NCBI GenBank assembly: GCA_015060485.1
Contig: SUYI01000014.1
Coordinates: 1 to 64,000 of the forward strand
Origin: Prevotella sp.
GTDB taxonomy: Bacteria > Bacteroidota > Bacteroidia > Bacteroidales > Bacteroidaceae
Direction: 5' to 3'
Length of the DNA stretch: 64,000 nucleotides
Shown: in pieces, positions 43,429 to 51,571 of the stretch
How the letters are laid out: every line of letters starts with the position of its first letter
Numbering within the stretch: position 1 is the first letter of the stretch
The notes under the pieces: model-generated
The model's input: the letters and a program-made list of their open reading frames with translations, nothing else
Databases searched by the model: none
What the model was told of the DNA's origin: nothing
Position numbers and translations under genes: made by a program

Positions 43429-44966
43429 ACTTTCTCGAGTCGCTTCATCATGGCGAACATGAAGATGGCTGCAACGAGGCAGACACCGAGGAATACGCTC
43501 CAGCATACCCACAGGGGAACAGCACCCCAGAGCAGACCTCCGACGACGACGAGCTGGTTGCCAATGGCGGTAGCCACAAACCATCCACCCATCATCATAC
43601 CTTTATATTTAGGAGGAGCGACCTTCGACACGAACGAGATACCCATGGGCGACAGCAACAGCTCTCCAAAGGTCAACACGAGGTATACCATAATGAGCAG
43701 GTTAGGCGTGACGTCGGCTACGTGAACGGCAACAGGATTGCCATCGGCACCCATCTCGGTCTGCGGCATAGGCAGCCCAAACGAGCCGAATGCCATCAAG
43801 GCATAGGCCACAGCAGCCACAATCATACCGTAGGCAATCTTACGCGGAGCAGAGGGTTCCTTGCCCTTGGCAGCCAGCGCACCGAAGATAGCCATCGACA
43901 CAGGCGTCAGGGCCACCACATAGAACGGGTTGAACTGCTGGAAGATAGGAGCAGACACCTCGACAGCACCTGTCACACTGTCATACTGCAGGAACAGGAA
44001 GCACAGAGCCATACCGATGACTACAGCCGAGATGGCCTTTCCTTTGCCGGTCTTCGACTGGAATAGCGAGAACAGGGCGTAGACGATGAAGATGACGGCT
44101 ACGAGGTTCCACACATTGAAGCACATGGCCTGCAAGCCCTCGGCAGACTGGGCGGTGAACTCGTCGGCAAAGTAGGTCAGCGACAGTCCGTTCTGATGGA
44201 AGGCCATCCAGAAGAAGATAACGACGGCGAACACCAGACACAGGGCTACGATGCGCTGTTTGGTCTCTTCCTTCGACAGTTCTTCGACAGCGGCAGAACC
44301 GCTGTCCACAGTTTTGGCGGCAGCCTTTGCCTTGCCGCCCTCGGTATGGCGGAACGTAGAGCGGAACACATAGTAGATAGCGATGGACAGGATCAGCGAC
44401 GCACAGGCCACGGCAAACGAGAAGTGGTAGGCGTCGTTAGAGCTGTAGCCCAGCGACGTCTCGGCATACTCCTTGATCTTGATGGCTGCCGTGGGAGCAA
44501 ACAGGGCACCGATGTTGATGGCCATGTAGAAAATGGAGAATCCTGAGTCGCGCTTGTCCTTATACTGCGGATCGTTATAGAGGTCGCCCACCATGACCTG
44601 CAGGTTACCCTTGAAGAGTCCCGTACCAAAGCCGATGAGCAACAGCGCTGCCAGCATGACGACCAATGCCACCATGTCGCCTCCAAGGGGCACCGACAGG
44701 AGCAGATAGCCTGCAAACATAATCAGGATGCCCGTGGTCACCATACGGCCAAAGCCGAACTTGTCGGCCATGATGCCACCAATGAGCGGGAAGAAATACA
44801 CTAACATGAGGAACGCACTGTAGATGGTGCCTGCCAGGGCAGGCGACAATCCGTAGTTCGCTCTCAGAAACAAAGCAAAGACGGCCAGCATGGTGTAGTA
44901 ACCAAAGCGCTCGCCCGTGTTGGCCAGTGCCAACGCAAATAGTCCTTTCGGTTGTCCTTCAAACAT
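43422..44966 (-). CDS. POT-family peptide transporter
   Basis: A 514-residue proton-dependent oligopeptide transporter with about fourteen helices. The family's helix-1 motif ExxER reads NTGERFGYY, so its first glutamate is replaced by Asn; such a change is seen in some Bacteroidetes members, but it touches a proton-coupling position. Other signs are FFPLIGGIMADKFGFG and GFSIFYMAINIGALFAP. It overlaps the EEP gene at its 3' end. Confidence 0.93.
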   Translation of the reverse strand: MFEGQPKGLFALALANTGERFGYYTMLAVFALFLRANYGLSPALAGTIYSAFLMLVYFFPLIGGIMADKFGFGRMVTTGILIMFAGYLLLSVPLGGDMVALVVMLAALLLIGFGTGLFKGNLQVMVGDLYNDPQYKDKRDSGFSIFYMAINIGALFAPTAAIKIKEYAETSLGYSSNDAYHFSFAVACASLILSIAIYYVFRSTFRHTEGGKAKAAAKTVDSGSAAVEELSKEETKQRIVALCLVFAVVIFFWMAFHQNGLSLTYFADEFTAQSAEGLQAMCFNVWNLVAVIFIVYALFSLFQSKTGKGKAISAVVIGMALCFLFLQYDSVTGAVEVSAPIFQQFNPFYVVALTPVSMAIFGALAAKGKEPSAPRKIAYGMIVAAVAYALMAFGSFGLPMPQTEMGADGNPVAVHVADVTPNLLIMVYLVLTFGELLLSPMGISFVSKVAPPKYKGMMMGGWFVATAIGNQLVVVGGLLWGAVPLWVCWSVFLGVCLVAAIFMFAMMKRLEKVC

Positions 44967-45000
44967 AGTTGTTAATTATTATAGTTTTACTTTTTTACCA

Positions 45001-45756
45001 TTATTTAATCTTGTCGTTCTTCGTCCGGACGATGTCGAACAGATAGCTCATCTTGATGACGATGGTGCCGTGGTTCGATTTGCCGAAATAGTCCTGTTTC
45101 GTATTGCCGTAGATATTGCCCAGGCCGAAGTAATAACGTCCTTCGAGCAGAAAATGTCCTACCTTGGGGTGCGAGAACTCGATGCCGGCGCCGCCCGCAA
45201 TACCATAGTCGAACTTCTTCTCGACGGGCATCGTCTCCTGTGCCACGACGACGGACGAACGGGCGGTCTGGGTACCATGGCCTGGGACGATATTGGTGTT
45301 GGTCGACTCGTTCATATAGATGCCCACCTGCGGACCAATCTGGAAGAAGGCTTGGAAGCCACGACGCTCACGTCCCCACCCTAACCGGGCCATGACGGGA
45401 ATCTGAATGTAGTTGATGCGACGCTCGTAGTACAGCGGATTCTGCTTCTCAGTGTCGTCGACATAATAGACGGGCTGGTTGCTGATGTCTTCGATGTTTT
45501 CCTTCCACCCCATCTGGGCATAGTTCACCTCGGCGACGATGGCACAGATGCTCTTGAAATATTTCTCGCAGGTGTAGCGCAACGACAGGCCACCAGTCAG
45601 TCCGCCCATCATGTTCTGTGGCACGTCGGGCTGAAACGATATCTTGTTCATCATGTAGCCGCCATTCACACCCACGGCAAAGTCGGTGCGGTATTCACCC
45701 ACCTGCGCCTTCAGCGCCAGCGGAGCCAGCATCAGCAATATCAGAAGTTTCCTCAT
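45001..45756 (-). CDS. PorT-family outer-membrane beta-barrel protein
   Basis: A 251-residue exported protein. Signal peptide MRKLLILLMLAPLALKAQ; then alternating strand pattern with GVNGGYMMNKISF, LSLRYTCEKYF, VAEVNYAQMGWKE, YIQIPVMARLGWG and FQIGPQVGIYM, as in Bacteroidetes PorT/outer-membrane-beta-barrel family members. It follows the LysM/binding-protein gene by eight bases, so both belong to one envelope operon. Specific function unknown. Confidence 0.85.
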   Translation of the reverse strand: MRKLLILLMLAPLALKAQVGEYRTDFAVGVNGGYMMNKISFQPDVPQNMMGGLTGGLSLRYTCEKYFKSICAIVAEVNYAQMGWKENIEDISNQPVYYVDDTEKQNPLYYERRINYIQIPVMARLGWGRERRGFQAFFQIGPQVGIYMNESTNTNIVPGHGTQTARSSVVVAQETMPVEKKFDYGIAGGAGIEFSHPKVGHFLLEGRYYFGLGNIYGNTKQDYFGKSNHGTIVIKMSYLFDIVRTKNDKIK

Positions 45757-45764
45757 AGCCCACG

Positions 45765-47153
45765 TCAGAATTTAAGCATTTCGACACGCTGTTCAGGCAT
45801 GTAGTGTACAAACATGACTTGACGGTTCATCAGACCTCCGTTGCCGATGCGTTCGAAGTTCAGCGGAGTCTGGAACGGCGTATAGCCCACCATGCCCGAG
45901 GCACCCGTAAACTTCTCGCCGTACAGGTGGAGGCCCTTGATGAAGAAATAGGCGTGGTCGAAGCCCGTTGCGGCATATTTGGCATGGTAGTTCTGCATGT
46001 CCTGATGGAAATTCCAGCGGTATTTCTGCTTGAAGCGTGCGGTACGCGGTGCCAGCGGATCCATATAATAGGTGGTAGGCACACAGACGTCGAACTTATA
46101 GAAATTGTCCATATGCTGGCGGGTATACATGAGCCATTCGGGGTATCCGAAGACCGAAATCTTGAGTCCGGGACTGGTCATGAGCAGGCCGTTGAGCTTG
46201 GCAAACACCACGTTAAGTTCCTGCGAACGGCTCGTATTGAGCACGACGACATTGGGCTGGGTGGTCGAGAAGCACTTCTTGAACATAGCCTCGCTGGAGC
46301 GCAGATTGGTAATGGAATAGACCAGTCCCTCCTGCTCGAGTTTACGGCGCAGCGTCGACGTGAAACCACCCTTGGTACTCGTCGTGTCGTTGCAGTCGAT
46401 GAGGATGGTGTGGTAGTCCTTATAGCGCTGGTAGTAACGGAAGGCGTATGATTCGTTCAGTGTGTTGCCGTTCTGGTATACCTGAAAGAGGTTACCGTTG
46501 TCGTAGACCTCGGTGGAACTGATGCTAAAGGGGATGAGCACTTTGATGTTGTTGCGCAGGGCAAAGTCGCCCAGGGCCTTCAGCTGCTTGGTATACAGCG
46601 GACCGATAATCAGGTCGCGGTCGGCAACATGCTCTTCCAACAGCGTGGTGCGGATGTCGGCATTCTCGGGCACATTCCATGCACGTACATCGGTGGAGAT
46701 GCCATTGGCCTTCAGACTGTCGCAGGCCATGAGCACGCCACGGTAGTATTCCGTCATGCGCTTGCCGTCGCCATTTTCATTGTGCAAGGGCAGCATCACG
46801 CCAATACGGATGGTCCGTTTGCGCATATCTGTCGTGCCCTTTGTCGTCACGGGCGACTCGGCCATCACGTTGACGTTGTCCTTTGGTTCCTGGCCTTTGG
46901 CGAAGGGAATCTTGATGATGTCGCCTTTCTTCAATTCGTAGCCAGGGGTGTTCATCTCCGGATTGGCATCGATCAGTTCCTGCACGGTCAGGCCATTTTC
47001 ACGGGCTATGCCGAAGAGTGTCTCCTTGCGCTTGACCTCGTGCAAATCCTTGAAAACCTGTTGTGCCAACGCGGTTTCAGCCACAAACGAGGCCACCGCC
47101 AGCAACAGGAAATATCGCATCTTTTGTTTCATCGTTTTTACTTGTTTCTTCAT
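45765..47153 (-). CDS. Exported LysM domain fused to periplasmic-binding-protein-like domain
   Basis: A 462-residue periplasmic protein. After a signal peptide (YFLLLAVASFVAETALAQ), residues about 35-85 form a LysM repeat (KRKETLFGIARENGLTVQEL, YELKKGDIIKIP). Residues about 100-440 resemble the type 1 periplasmic binding fold (IRIGVMLPLHNENGDGKRM, DLIIGPLYTKQL). Such fusions are common in Bacteroidetes and may bind peptidoglycan fragments; ligand unknown. A TAATTTTG box is at 47163-47170 on this strand, very near the ATG. Confidence 0.88.
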   Translation of the reverse strand: MKKQVKTMKQKMRYFLLLAVASFVAETALAQQVFKDLHEVKRKETLFGIARENGLTVQELIDANPEMNTPGYELKKGDIIKIPFAKGQEPKDNVNVMAESPVTTKGTTDMRKRTIRIGVMLPLHNENGDGKRMTEYYRGVLMACDSLKANGISTDVRAWNVPENADIRTTLLEEHVADRDLIIGPLYTKQLKALGDFALRNNIKVLIPFSISSTEVYDNGNLFQVYQNGNTLNESYAFRYYQRYKDYHTILIDCNDTTSTKGGFTSTLRRKLEQEGLVYSITNLRSSEAMFKKCFSTTQPNVVVLNTSRSQELNVVFAKLNGLLMTSPGLKISVFGYPEWLMYTRQHMDNFYKFDVCVPTTYYMDPLAPRTARFKQKYRWNFHQDMQNYHAKYAATGFDHAYFFIKGLHLYGEKFTGASGMVGYTPFQTPLNFERIGNGGLMNRQVMFVHYMPEQRVEMLKF

Positions 47154-47162
47154 TTTGCGCTA

Positions 47163-47170
47163 CAAAATTA
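47163..47170 (-). promoter_or_regulatory. -7 box for the LysM/binding-protein operon
   Basis: Minus-strand CGTAATTTTGTAGCG, nine bases before ATG 47153. Confidence 0.5.
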
Positions 47171-47225
47171 CGAAAAAGTAAGAGAAAACGAAAGAAAAAG
47201 GCATTTTTTCTTTCGTTTTCCGTTG

Positions 47226-48803
47226 TTACTTGGCTCGGCGGGCACTTTCCGTTTCCTCGCGCTTGGCCTTCATATAGCGGTCGACGAAGTCAATCTGCTG
47301 GCGGTTGGGGCGCATGATGAGCGTGGCTCCGTTGCTGAACTGCATCGTGGTGGGCTTCGACTCGTCGAACGACGGCCAGTATGGCAGTCCCTTGCCGTTG
47401 GGATTGCCCGTCTTGGCGAAGTTTATCCAGTACTGTTGCAGTATCTCTGCCACAGCAGCCTCGTGGGGATATTTGTCAGGCTGACCGAGGAAGGTGTTAC
47501 CCAGATACATCACGTCGTCGGCATGAGCCACGCCGCGGCGGCGTTTGTCCTGCGAGAAGCTGACGGTGGACGGCTGGTCCAGATAGGCAGCATAGGCGGC
47601 ACTCTTCCCCGTCTTCGACTGCAGTTTCAACCAGGCATACGACGGCCAGGCAAAAGCCATATCGCGGAAGAAGTCGGCATTGCCGTGCCACGCTTCGTCG
47701 TCGGTATTGCCCGGATATACTTTCAGCGCTTCGTCGGCCCACGTTCCGAACATGCCTTTCATCTGTGCCTGATAGTTCTCGGCCTTGATGTTGCCGGGGG
47801 TAAAGAGGGCACCCTCGTCCGAGTTGGTCATGACGATTACGGGTACATCATTATATTCGCCGCGCTCGTAGAGACGGTACTGGTCGTCGCAGATGACATA
47901 GCCGTCGACGCAGGGCCAGAAGCCGGCGAAGCCCACATTGCCGTCGCAAAGCTCCATAGCAGACATCTTGCGCATCTGCTTGATATTCTTTTTCTTCAGG
48001 TGTTTCTGGAAGGCCAGTCCCTGTTGCTCGGCGCCTTTCTGCGAAGCATCCATACCCAAGCCGCGTGACTGATCGGTCCACGGGGCAAACGAGCCACCGC
48101 TATGGCTGATGCAGCCCCGGAACAAGCCCTTAGCCATTGGCGAGGCGCACAGCATGCTGCAGCTGATGGCACCGGCCGACTCGCCGAAGATGGTCACCTT
48201 CGAGGCGTCGCCGCCAAAGTTGCCGATGTTACGCTGCACCCACTGCAGGGCGTAGATCTGGTCCAGCAGGCCATAGTTGCCGGAGTGTCCGTCGGGCGAC
48301 TCCTTGCTCAGTTCCGGGTGAGCCATGAAGCCCAACGCGCCCGTACGATATTCTATGCTGACGATGACTACACCGCGACGGGCCAGACTAGTCCACAGGT
48401 CACCACCGTACCATTCCGTCTGGAATCCGCCACCATGAATCCATACCATCACGGGCAGGCGGTCGCTGGCCGACTTAGCTGGAGTGGCGATACCTAGATA
48501 CAGGCAGTCCTCGTTCATCACGTCGGCCATACGTCCAGGACGTGTAGGCTGTGGCGGCACGGGACCGAACGTGTCGCACACCCTGACGCCCTCCCAGGCC
48601 TTGGCAGGCTGCGGAGCCTTCCACCGCAGGTCGCCCACGGGCGGTGCTGCATACGGTATGGCCTTATATACAGCAAGGTCTGAACCATCAGCTACACCTG
48701 CCACATCGCCCGTTTCCACATGTGTTTTCAACAAAAGCTGGGCATGAGCCACTGTCACACACACCATCAGTCCGAAGACCAATACAAACAAGTATTTTTT
48801 CAT
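47226..48803 (-). CDS. Exported carboxylesterase, type B
   Basis: A 525-residue alpha/beta hydrolase. Signal peptide in YLFVLVFGLMVCVTVAHAQ; oxyanion-hole VWIHGGGFQ; nucleophile elbow FGESAGAIS near residue 208; the catalytic acid lies in MTNSDEGALF and histidine in GVAHADDVMYL. EDCLYLGI is the second family signature. ATG 48803 is used because the longer start crosses the promoter box at 48834. Substrate may be acyl esters of plant polysaccharide, but no neighbouring CAZyme supports a specific choice. Confidence 0.93.
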   Translation of the reverse strand: MKKYLFVLVFGLMVCVTVAHAQLLLKTHVETGDVAGVADGSDLAVYKAIPYAAPPVGDLRWKAPQPAKAWEGVRVCDTFGPVPPQPTRPGRMADVMNEDCLYLGIATPAKSASDRLPVMVWIHGGGFQTEWYGGDLWTSLARRGVVIVSIEYRTGALGFMAHPELSKESPDGHSGNYGLLDQIYALQWVQRNIGNFGGDASKVTIFGESAGAISCSMLCASPMAKGLFRGCISHSGGSFAPWTDQSRGLGMDASQKGAEQQGLAFQKHLKKKNIKQMRKMSAMELCDGNVGFAGFWPCVDGYVICDDQYRLYERGEYNDVPVIVMTNSDEGALFTPGNIKAENYQAQMKGMFGTWADEALKVYPGNTDDEAWHGNADFFRDMAFAWPSYAWLKLQSKTGKSAAYAAYLDQPSTVSFSQDKRRRGVAHADDVMYLGNTFLGQPDKYPHEAAVAEILQQYWINFAKTGNPNGKGLPYWPSFDESKPTTMQFSNGATLIMRPNRQQIDFVDRYMKAKREETESARRAK

Positions 48804-48833
48804 CGTTTTATGATTTGTAGTGAATAATTTTTG

Positions 48834-48841
48834 CAAAGATA
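48834..48841 (-). promoter_or_regulatory. -7 box for the carboxylesterase
   Basis: Minus-strand TCGTTATCTTTGC, 31 bases before the ATG. Confidence 0.65.
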
Positions 48842-48886
48842 ACGATTATTCTTGAAACATACAACGTTTTATTCAGAAATTTTCTA

Positions 48887-48894
48887 TAACTTTG
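48887..48894 (+). promoter_or_regulatory. -7 box for the alanine symporter, near-leaderless
   Basis: TATAACTTTGC, only eight bases between the box and ATG 48903. Confidence 0.6.
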
Positions 48895-48902
48895 CAACCA
48901 AT

Positions 48903-50321
48903 ATGAACGAATTGATTACCCAAATCAATGATGCCGTCTGGGGTTATGTGCTGATAGGCGTGCTGGTGGCATGCGGACTGTGGTTTACGTGGAAGACGCG
49001 TGGTGTGCAGTTCCGCATGATTGGTGAGATGTTTCGCCTGCTGACGGACTCGGCCACGGCGAATGTAGAGGAAATGACCGGAACGAAAGTCAAGCACAAA
49101 ACCATCTCGTCGTTCCAGGCCTTTTCTGTTTCAGTGGCTACTCGCGTGGGAACAGGCAATCTGGCTGGCGTGGCAACGGTCATTGCCATCGGCGGTCCGG
49201 GCGCTGTGTTCTGGATGTGGCTCATTGCGCTCATCGGTTCGGCTACGGCCTTCGTCGAGTCTACCCTCGCCCAGCTCTACAAGCTGCACTACAAGGATTC
49301 GTTCATCGGCGGTCCGGCATACTATATCCAGCGCGGTCTGCACCAGCGGTGGATGGCGGTGCTCTTCGCCATACTCATCACCTGTCAGTTCGGCTTGTCA
49401 AACAACTCTATCCAGGCCAACACCATCTGCGGAGCCATGCAGGAGGCCTTTGGCTGGTCGCCGGCGTGGGTAGGTGCTTTGCTGGCTGCCATGGCCTTGT
49501 TTATCGTGTTTGGCGGCATACAGCGCATAGCACACGTCTGCGCCATTCTGGTGCCGCTCATGGCTATAGGTTACCTGATACTGGCGTTGGTTGTTATTGC
49601 GCTGAATATCACGTTGATACCGCATGTCATGAAAGTAATCATTACGGATGCTTTCGGCATAGACAAGGTTGTTGGCGGTACCTTGGGAACAACGATTATG
49701 ATGGGCATCAAACGCGGTCTGTTCAGCAACGAGGCCGGCGAAGGCAGTGCCCCCAACGTTGCCGCCACGGCAACGGTGTCGCACCCCGTCAAGCAGGGAC
49801 TGATCCAGGCCTTGGGCGTGTTTACCGACACGCTGCTGGTGTGCTCGTGTACGGCATTCATCATCCTCATCAGCGGACTCTACCAGGTTCCCGAACTCAA
49901 TGGCATCATGCTCACGCAGTCGGCGCTGCAGTCGGAGGTCGGTACGGCAGGACCAGTATTCATAGCCATTGCCATCTTCCTGTTTGCCTTCTCCAGCATC
50001 ATCGGCAACTACTATTACGGCGAGGCCAACATCCGCTTCATTACCCCCAACCCAACGGTGATGACCGTCTATCGCATCTTCTCAGCAGGAGTGATGGTCA
50101 TGTTCGGCGCCATGGCCAGCTTCGAACTGGTGTGGAACATCGTCGACCTGTTCATGGCCCTCCTCACCGCCTGCAACCTCATTGCCATCGTCATTCTGGG
50201 CAAATATGCCTTCCGCCTGCTGGACGACTACCGTGAGCAACGCCGCCGCGGCATCAAGGAACCCACGTTCCACCGCAGCCAGCTCCCGGAAATCGAGCAC
50301 GAGCTAGAGTGCTGGGAATAG
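48903..50321 (+). CDS. Alanine/glycine:cation symporter (AGCS family)
   Basis: A 472-residue inner-membrane symporter importing alanine or glycine with Na+ or H+. About eleven helices. Signatures: VATRVGTGNLAGVATVI near residue 78, GSATAFVESTLAQLYK, GGPAYYIQRGL, FSNEAGEGSAPNVAA near 273 and a late SSIIGNYYYGE. ATG 48903 is dictated by the promoter box just upstream. Confidence 0.95.
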   Translation: MNELITQINDAVWGYVLIGVLVACGLWFTWKTRGVQFRMIGEMFRLLTDSATANVEEMTGTKVKHKTISSFQAFSVSVATRVGTGNLAGVATVIAIGGPGAVFWMWLIALIGSATAFVESTLAQLYKLHYKDSFIGGPAYYIQRGLHQRWMAVLFAILITCQFGLSNNSIQANTICGAMQEAFGWSPAWVGALLAAMALFIVFGGIQRIAHVCAILVPLMAIGYLILALVVIALNITLIPHVMKVIITDAFGIDKVVGGTLGTTIMMGIKRGLFSNEAGEGSAPNVAATATVSHPVKQGLIQALGVFTDTLLVCSCTAFIILISGLYQVPELNGIMLTQSALQSEVGTAGPVFIAIAIFLFAFSSIIGNYYYGEANIRFITPNPTVMTVYRIFSAGVMVMFGAMASFELVWNIVDLFMALLTACNLIAIVILGKYAFRLLDDYREQRRRGIKEPTFHRSQLPEIEHELECWE

Positions 50322-50353
50322 GACATCATGCACAACGTTCCTGACCCCGCGTG

Positions 50354-50660
50354 TTATTTCAGGAAGTCAGGCGCCACCTGACGGAGATACTGTGATGGCG
50401 TCATATTCATCTGCTTTTTAAACACAGTCTGGAAGTAGTTACGACTGCTGAAGCCACACTGTTGGGCGATATAGTCGTTCGACCATTCAGGGTGTTCCTT
50501 GATGAGCCTTTTGGCATGTTCTATCCGCAGGTGTGTCAGCCAGGGATAAAAGAGTTCCTGTTCTGTTGTTCGCAGCCATGAACAGCAACAGGTTTACCAG
50601 CACGCCCATTGTCAGGCTCGATGCACGTTGGATCACGGGGACTCCGACCTGAAGGTCAGA
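50354..50660 (-). pseudogene. Truncated, frameshifted AraC-type regulator remnant
   Basis: From the TAA at 50354-50356 the minus strand encodes a perfect AraC C-terminus: WLTHLRIEHAKRLIKEH, DYIAQQCGFSSRNYFQTVF and MTPSQYL. Upstream, near 50565-50575, the frame changes: the neighbouring frame carries LTMGVLVNLLLFMAANNRT, which would join it after a one-base correction. No sensor domain precedes it, so the gene is a decayed 3' fragment. Confidence 0.75.
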
Positions 50661-50759
50661 GTGTGGCTTCGCAATCTGATGATTCACTTTTAGATTCAAG
50701 GCACTGCTCTGTTTTTTCAGGGCGGTGCTTTTGTTTCCAGATTTTTTTATTTTTCGCTT

Positions 50760-50850
50760 TTTTGCTACCATGCTACCACAAATCTTTCGGGATGCCTTTG
50801 TTTAAAGTGGCTCCCGCAGTGGTAGCAAGTGTGGTAGCATGGTAGCAAAA
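50760..50850. repeat. Perfect 21-bp inverted repeat with GGTAGCA units
   Basis: The 21 bases at 50760-50780 (TTTTGCTACCATGCTACCAC plus one) are the exact reverse complement of 50830-50850. The arms are built from GGTAGCA repeats, recalling the TGACAGA-built arms at 11408-11590. Confidence 0.85.
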
Positions 50851-50852
50851 TA

Positions 50853-50930
50853 CGTCGGACGAAAATAAAATTCCGTCGGACGAAATAAAAATTCCGTCGG
50901 ACGAAATAAAAATTCCGTCGGACAGAAAAA
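50853..50930. repeat. Four tandem 21-bp repeats
   Basis: CGTCGGAC begins at 50853, 50874, 50895 and 50916, an exact 21-base period; the unit is CGTCGGACGAAATAAAAATT plus one. The last copy degenerates into an A run. No gene covers it. The rest of 50661-51112 shows nothing else beyond the HIT promoter. Confidence 0.85.
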
Positions 50931-51071
50931 AAAAGAAAAACTCTGGCAGGATCGTGGGGACTCTAATGATCTGGTGACGGGACTCTGGTCCCTTCATAAA
51001 ACTACGGCAACGATATAGCTTTTACCAAGAAAAAATTTTCCATTTTCTTTGGCGTTTCGCTTGCTTTTTTG

Positions 51072-51079
51072 TACCTTCG
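51072..51079 (+). promoter_or_regulatory. -7 box for the HIT operon
   Basis: TTTTTTGTACCTTCGC, a one-base variant of TAnnTTTG, 33 bases before ATG 51113. Confidence 0.55.
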
Positions 51080-51112
51080 CGGCATAATAAACAAAAACAA
51101 ACGTAATCTATT

Positions 51113-51538
51113 ATGCAAAGTGACCCCAAACAGTGCTTGTATTGCACTAATAATCAGACGCTTCACGATCTGATGATTGAAATCTGCGAGCTGTCAGTGT
51201 CTCGCGCGTTCCTGTTTAAAGAGCAGACCTATCATGGCCGCTGCCTCGTGGCGTATAAGGACCACGTGAACGACCTGAACGAATTGTCTGACGACGACCG
51301 TAATGCCTTCATGGCTGATGTGGCCCGCGTGACACGTGCCATGCAGAAGGCCTTCAATCCCGAGAAAATCAACTACGGTGCCTATAGCGACAAGCTGTCG
51401 CACCTGCATTTCCACCTGGCTCCGAAGTATGTCGACGGACCAGACTACGGCGGCACGTTCCAGATGAATCCCGGCAAGGTGTATCTCTCGGATGCCGAGT
51501 ACGCTGAGTTGATTGAGAAGATCAAGGAAAACCTTTGA
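51113..51538 (+). CDS. HIT family nucleotide hydrolase
   Basis: A 141-residue histidine-triad protein. The triad is HLHFHLAP with histidines 97, 99 and 101. An N-terminal CLYC pair may bind zinc. Such enzymes hydrolyse or transfer nucleoside phosphoramidates or dinucleotides. It precedes the DUF1015 gene by 33 bases of GTAAAA-type spacer. Confidence 0.92.
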   Translation: MQSDPKQCLYCTNNQTLHDLMIEICELSVSRAFLFKEQTYHGRCLVAYKDHVNDLNELSDDDRNAFMADVARVTRAMQKAFNPEKINYGAYSDKLSHLHFHLAPKYVDGPDYGGTFQMNPGKVYLSDAEYAELIEKIKENL

Positions 51539-51571
51539 AAGGGTAAAATAGTAAAAGGTAAAAGATAAACT
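51539..51571. repeat. GGTAAAA-type spacer repeat
   Basis: AAGGGTAAAATAGTAAAAGG and following units; same class as 39662-39699 and 41323-41360. Confidence 0.6.

Noticed and set aside
43429..43584. N-terminal extension of the endonuclease/exonuclease/phosphatase gene
   Set aside because: The extra residues come from an alternate frame inside the POT transporter gene and do not fit the EEP fold.
46629..48068. 479-codon plus-strand open frame
   Set aside because: Crosses the 3' end of one real gene and the 5' end of another on the opposite strand, with no domain and no promoter.
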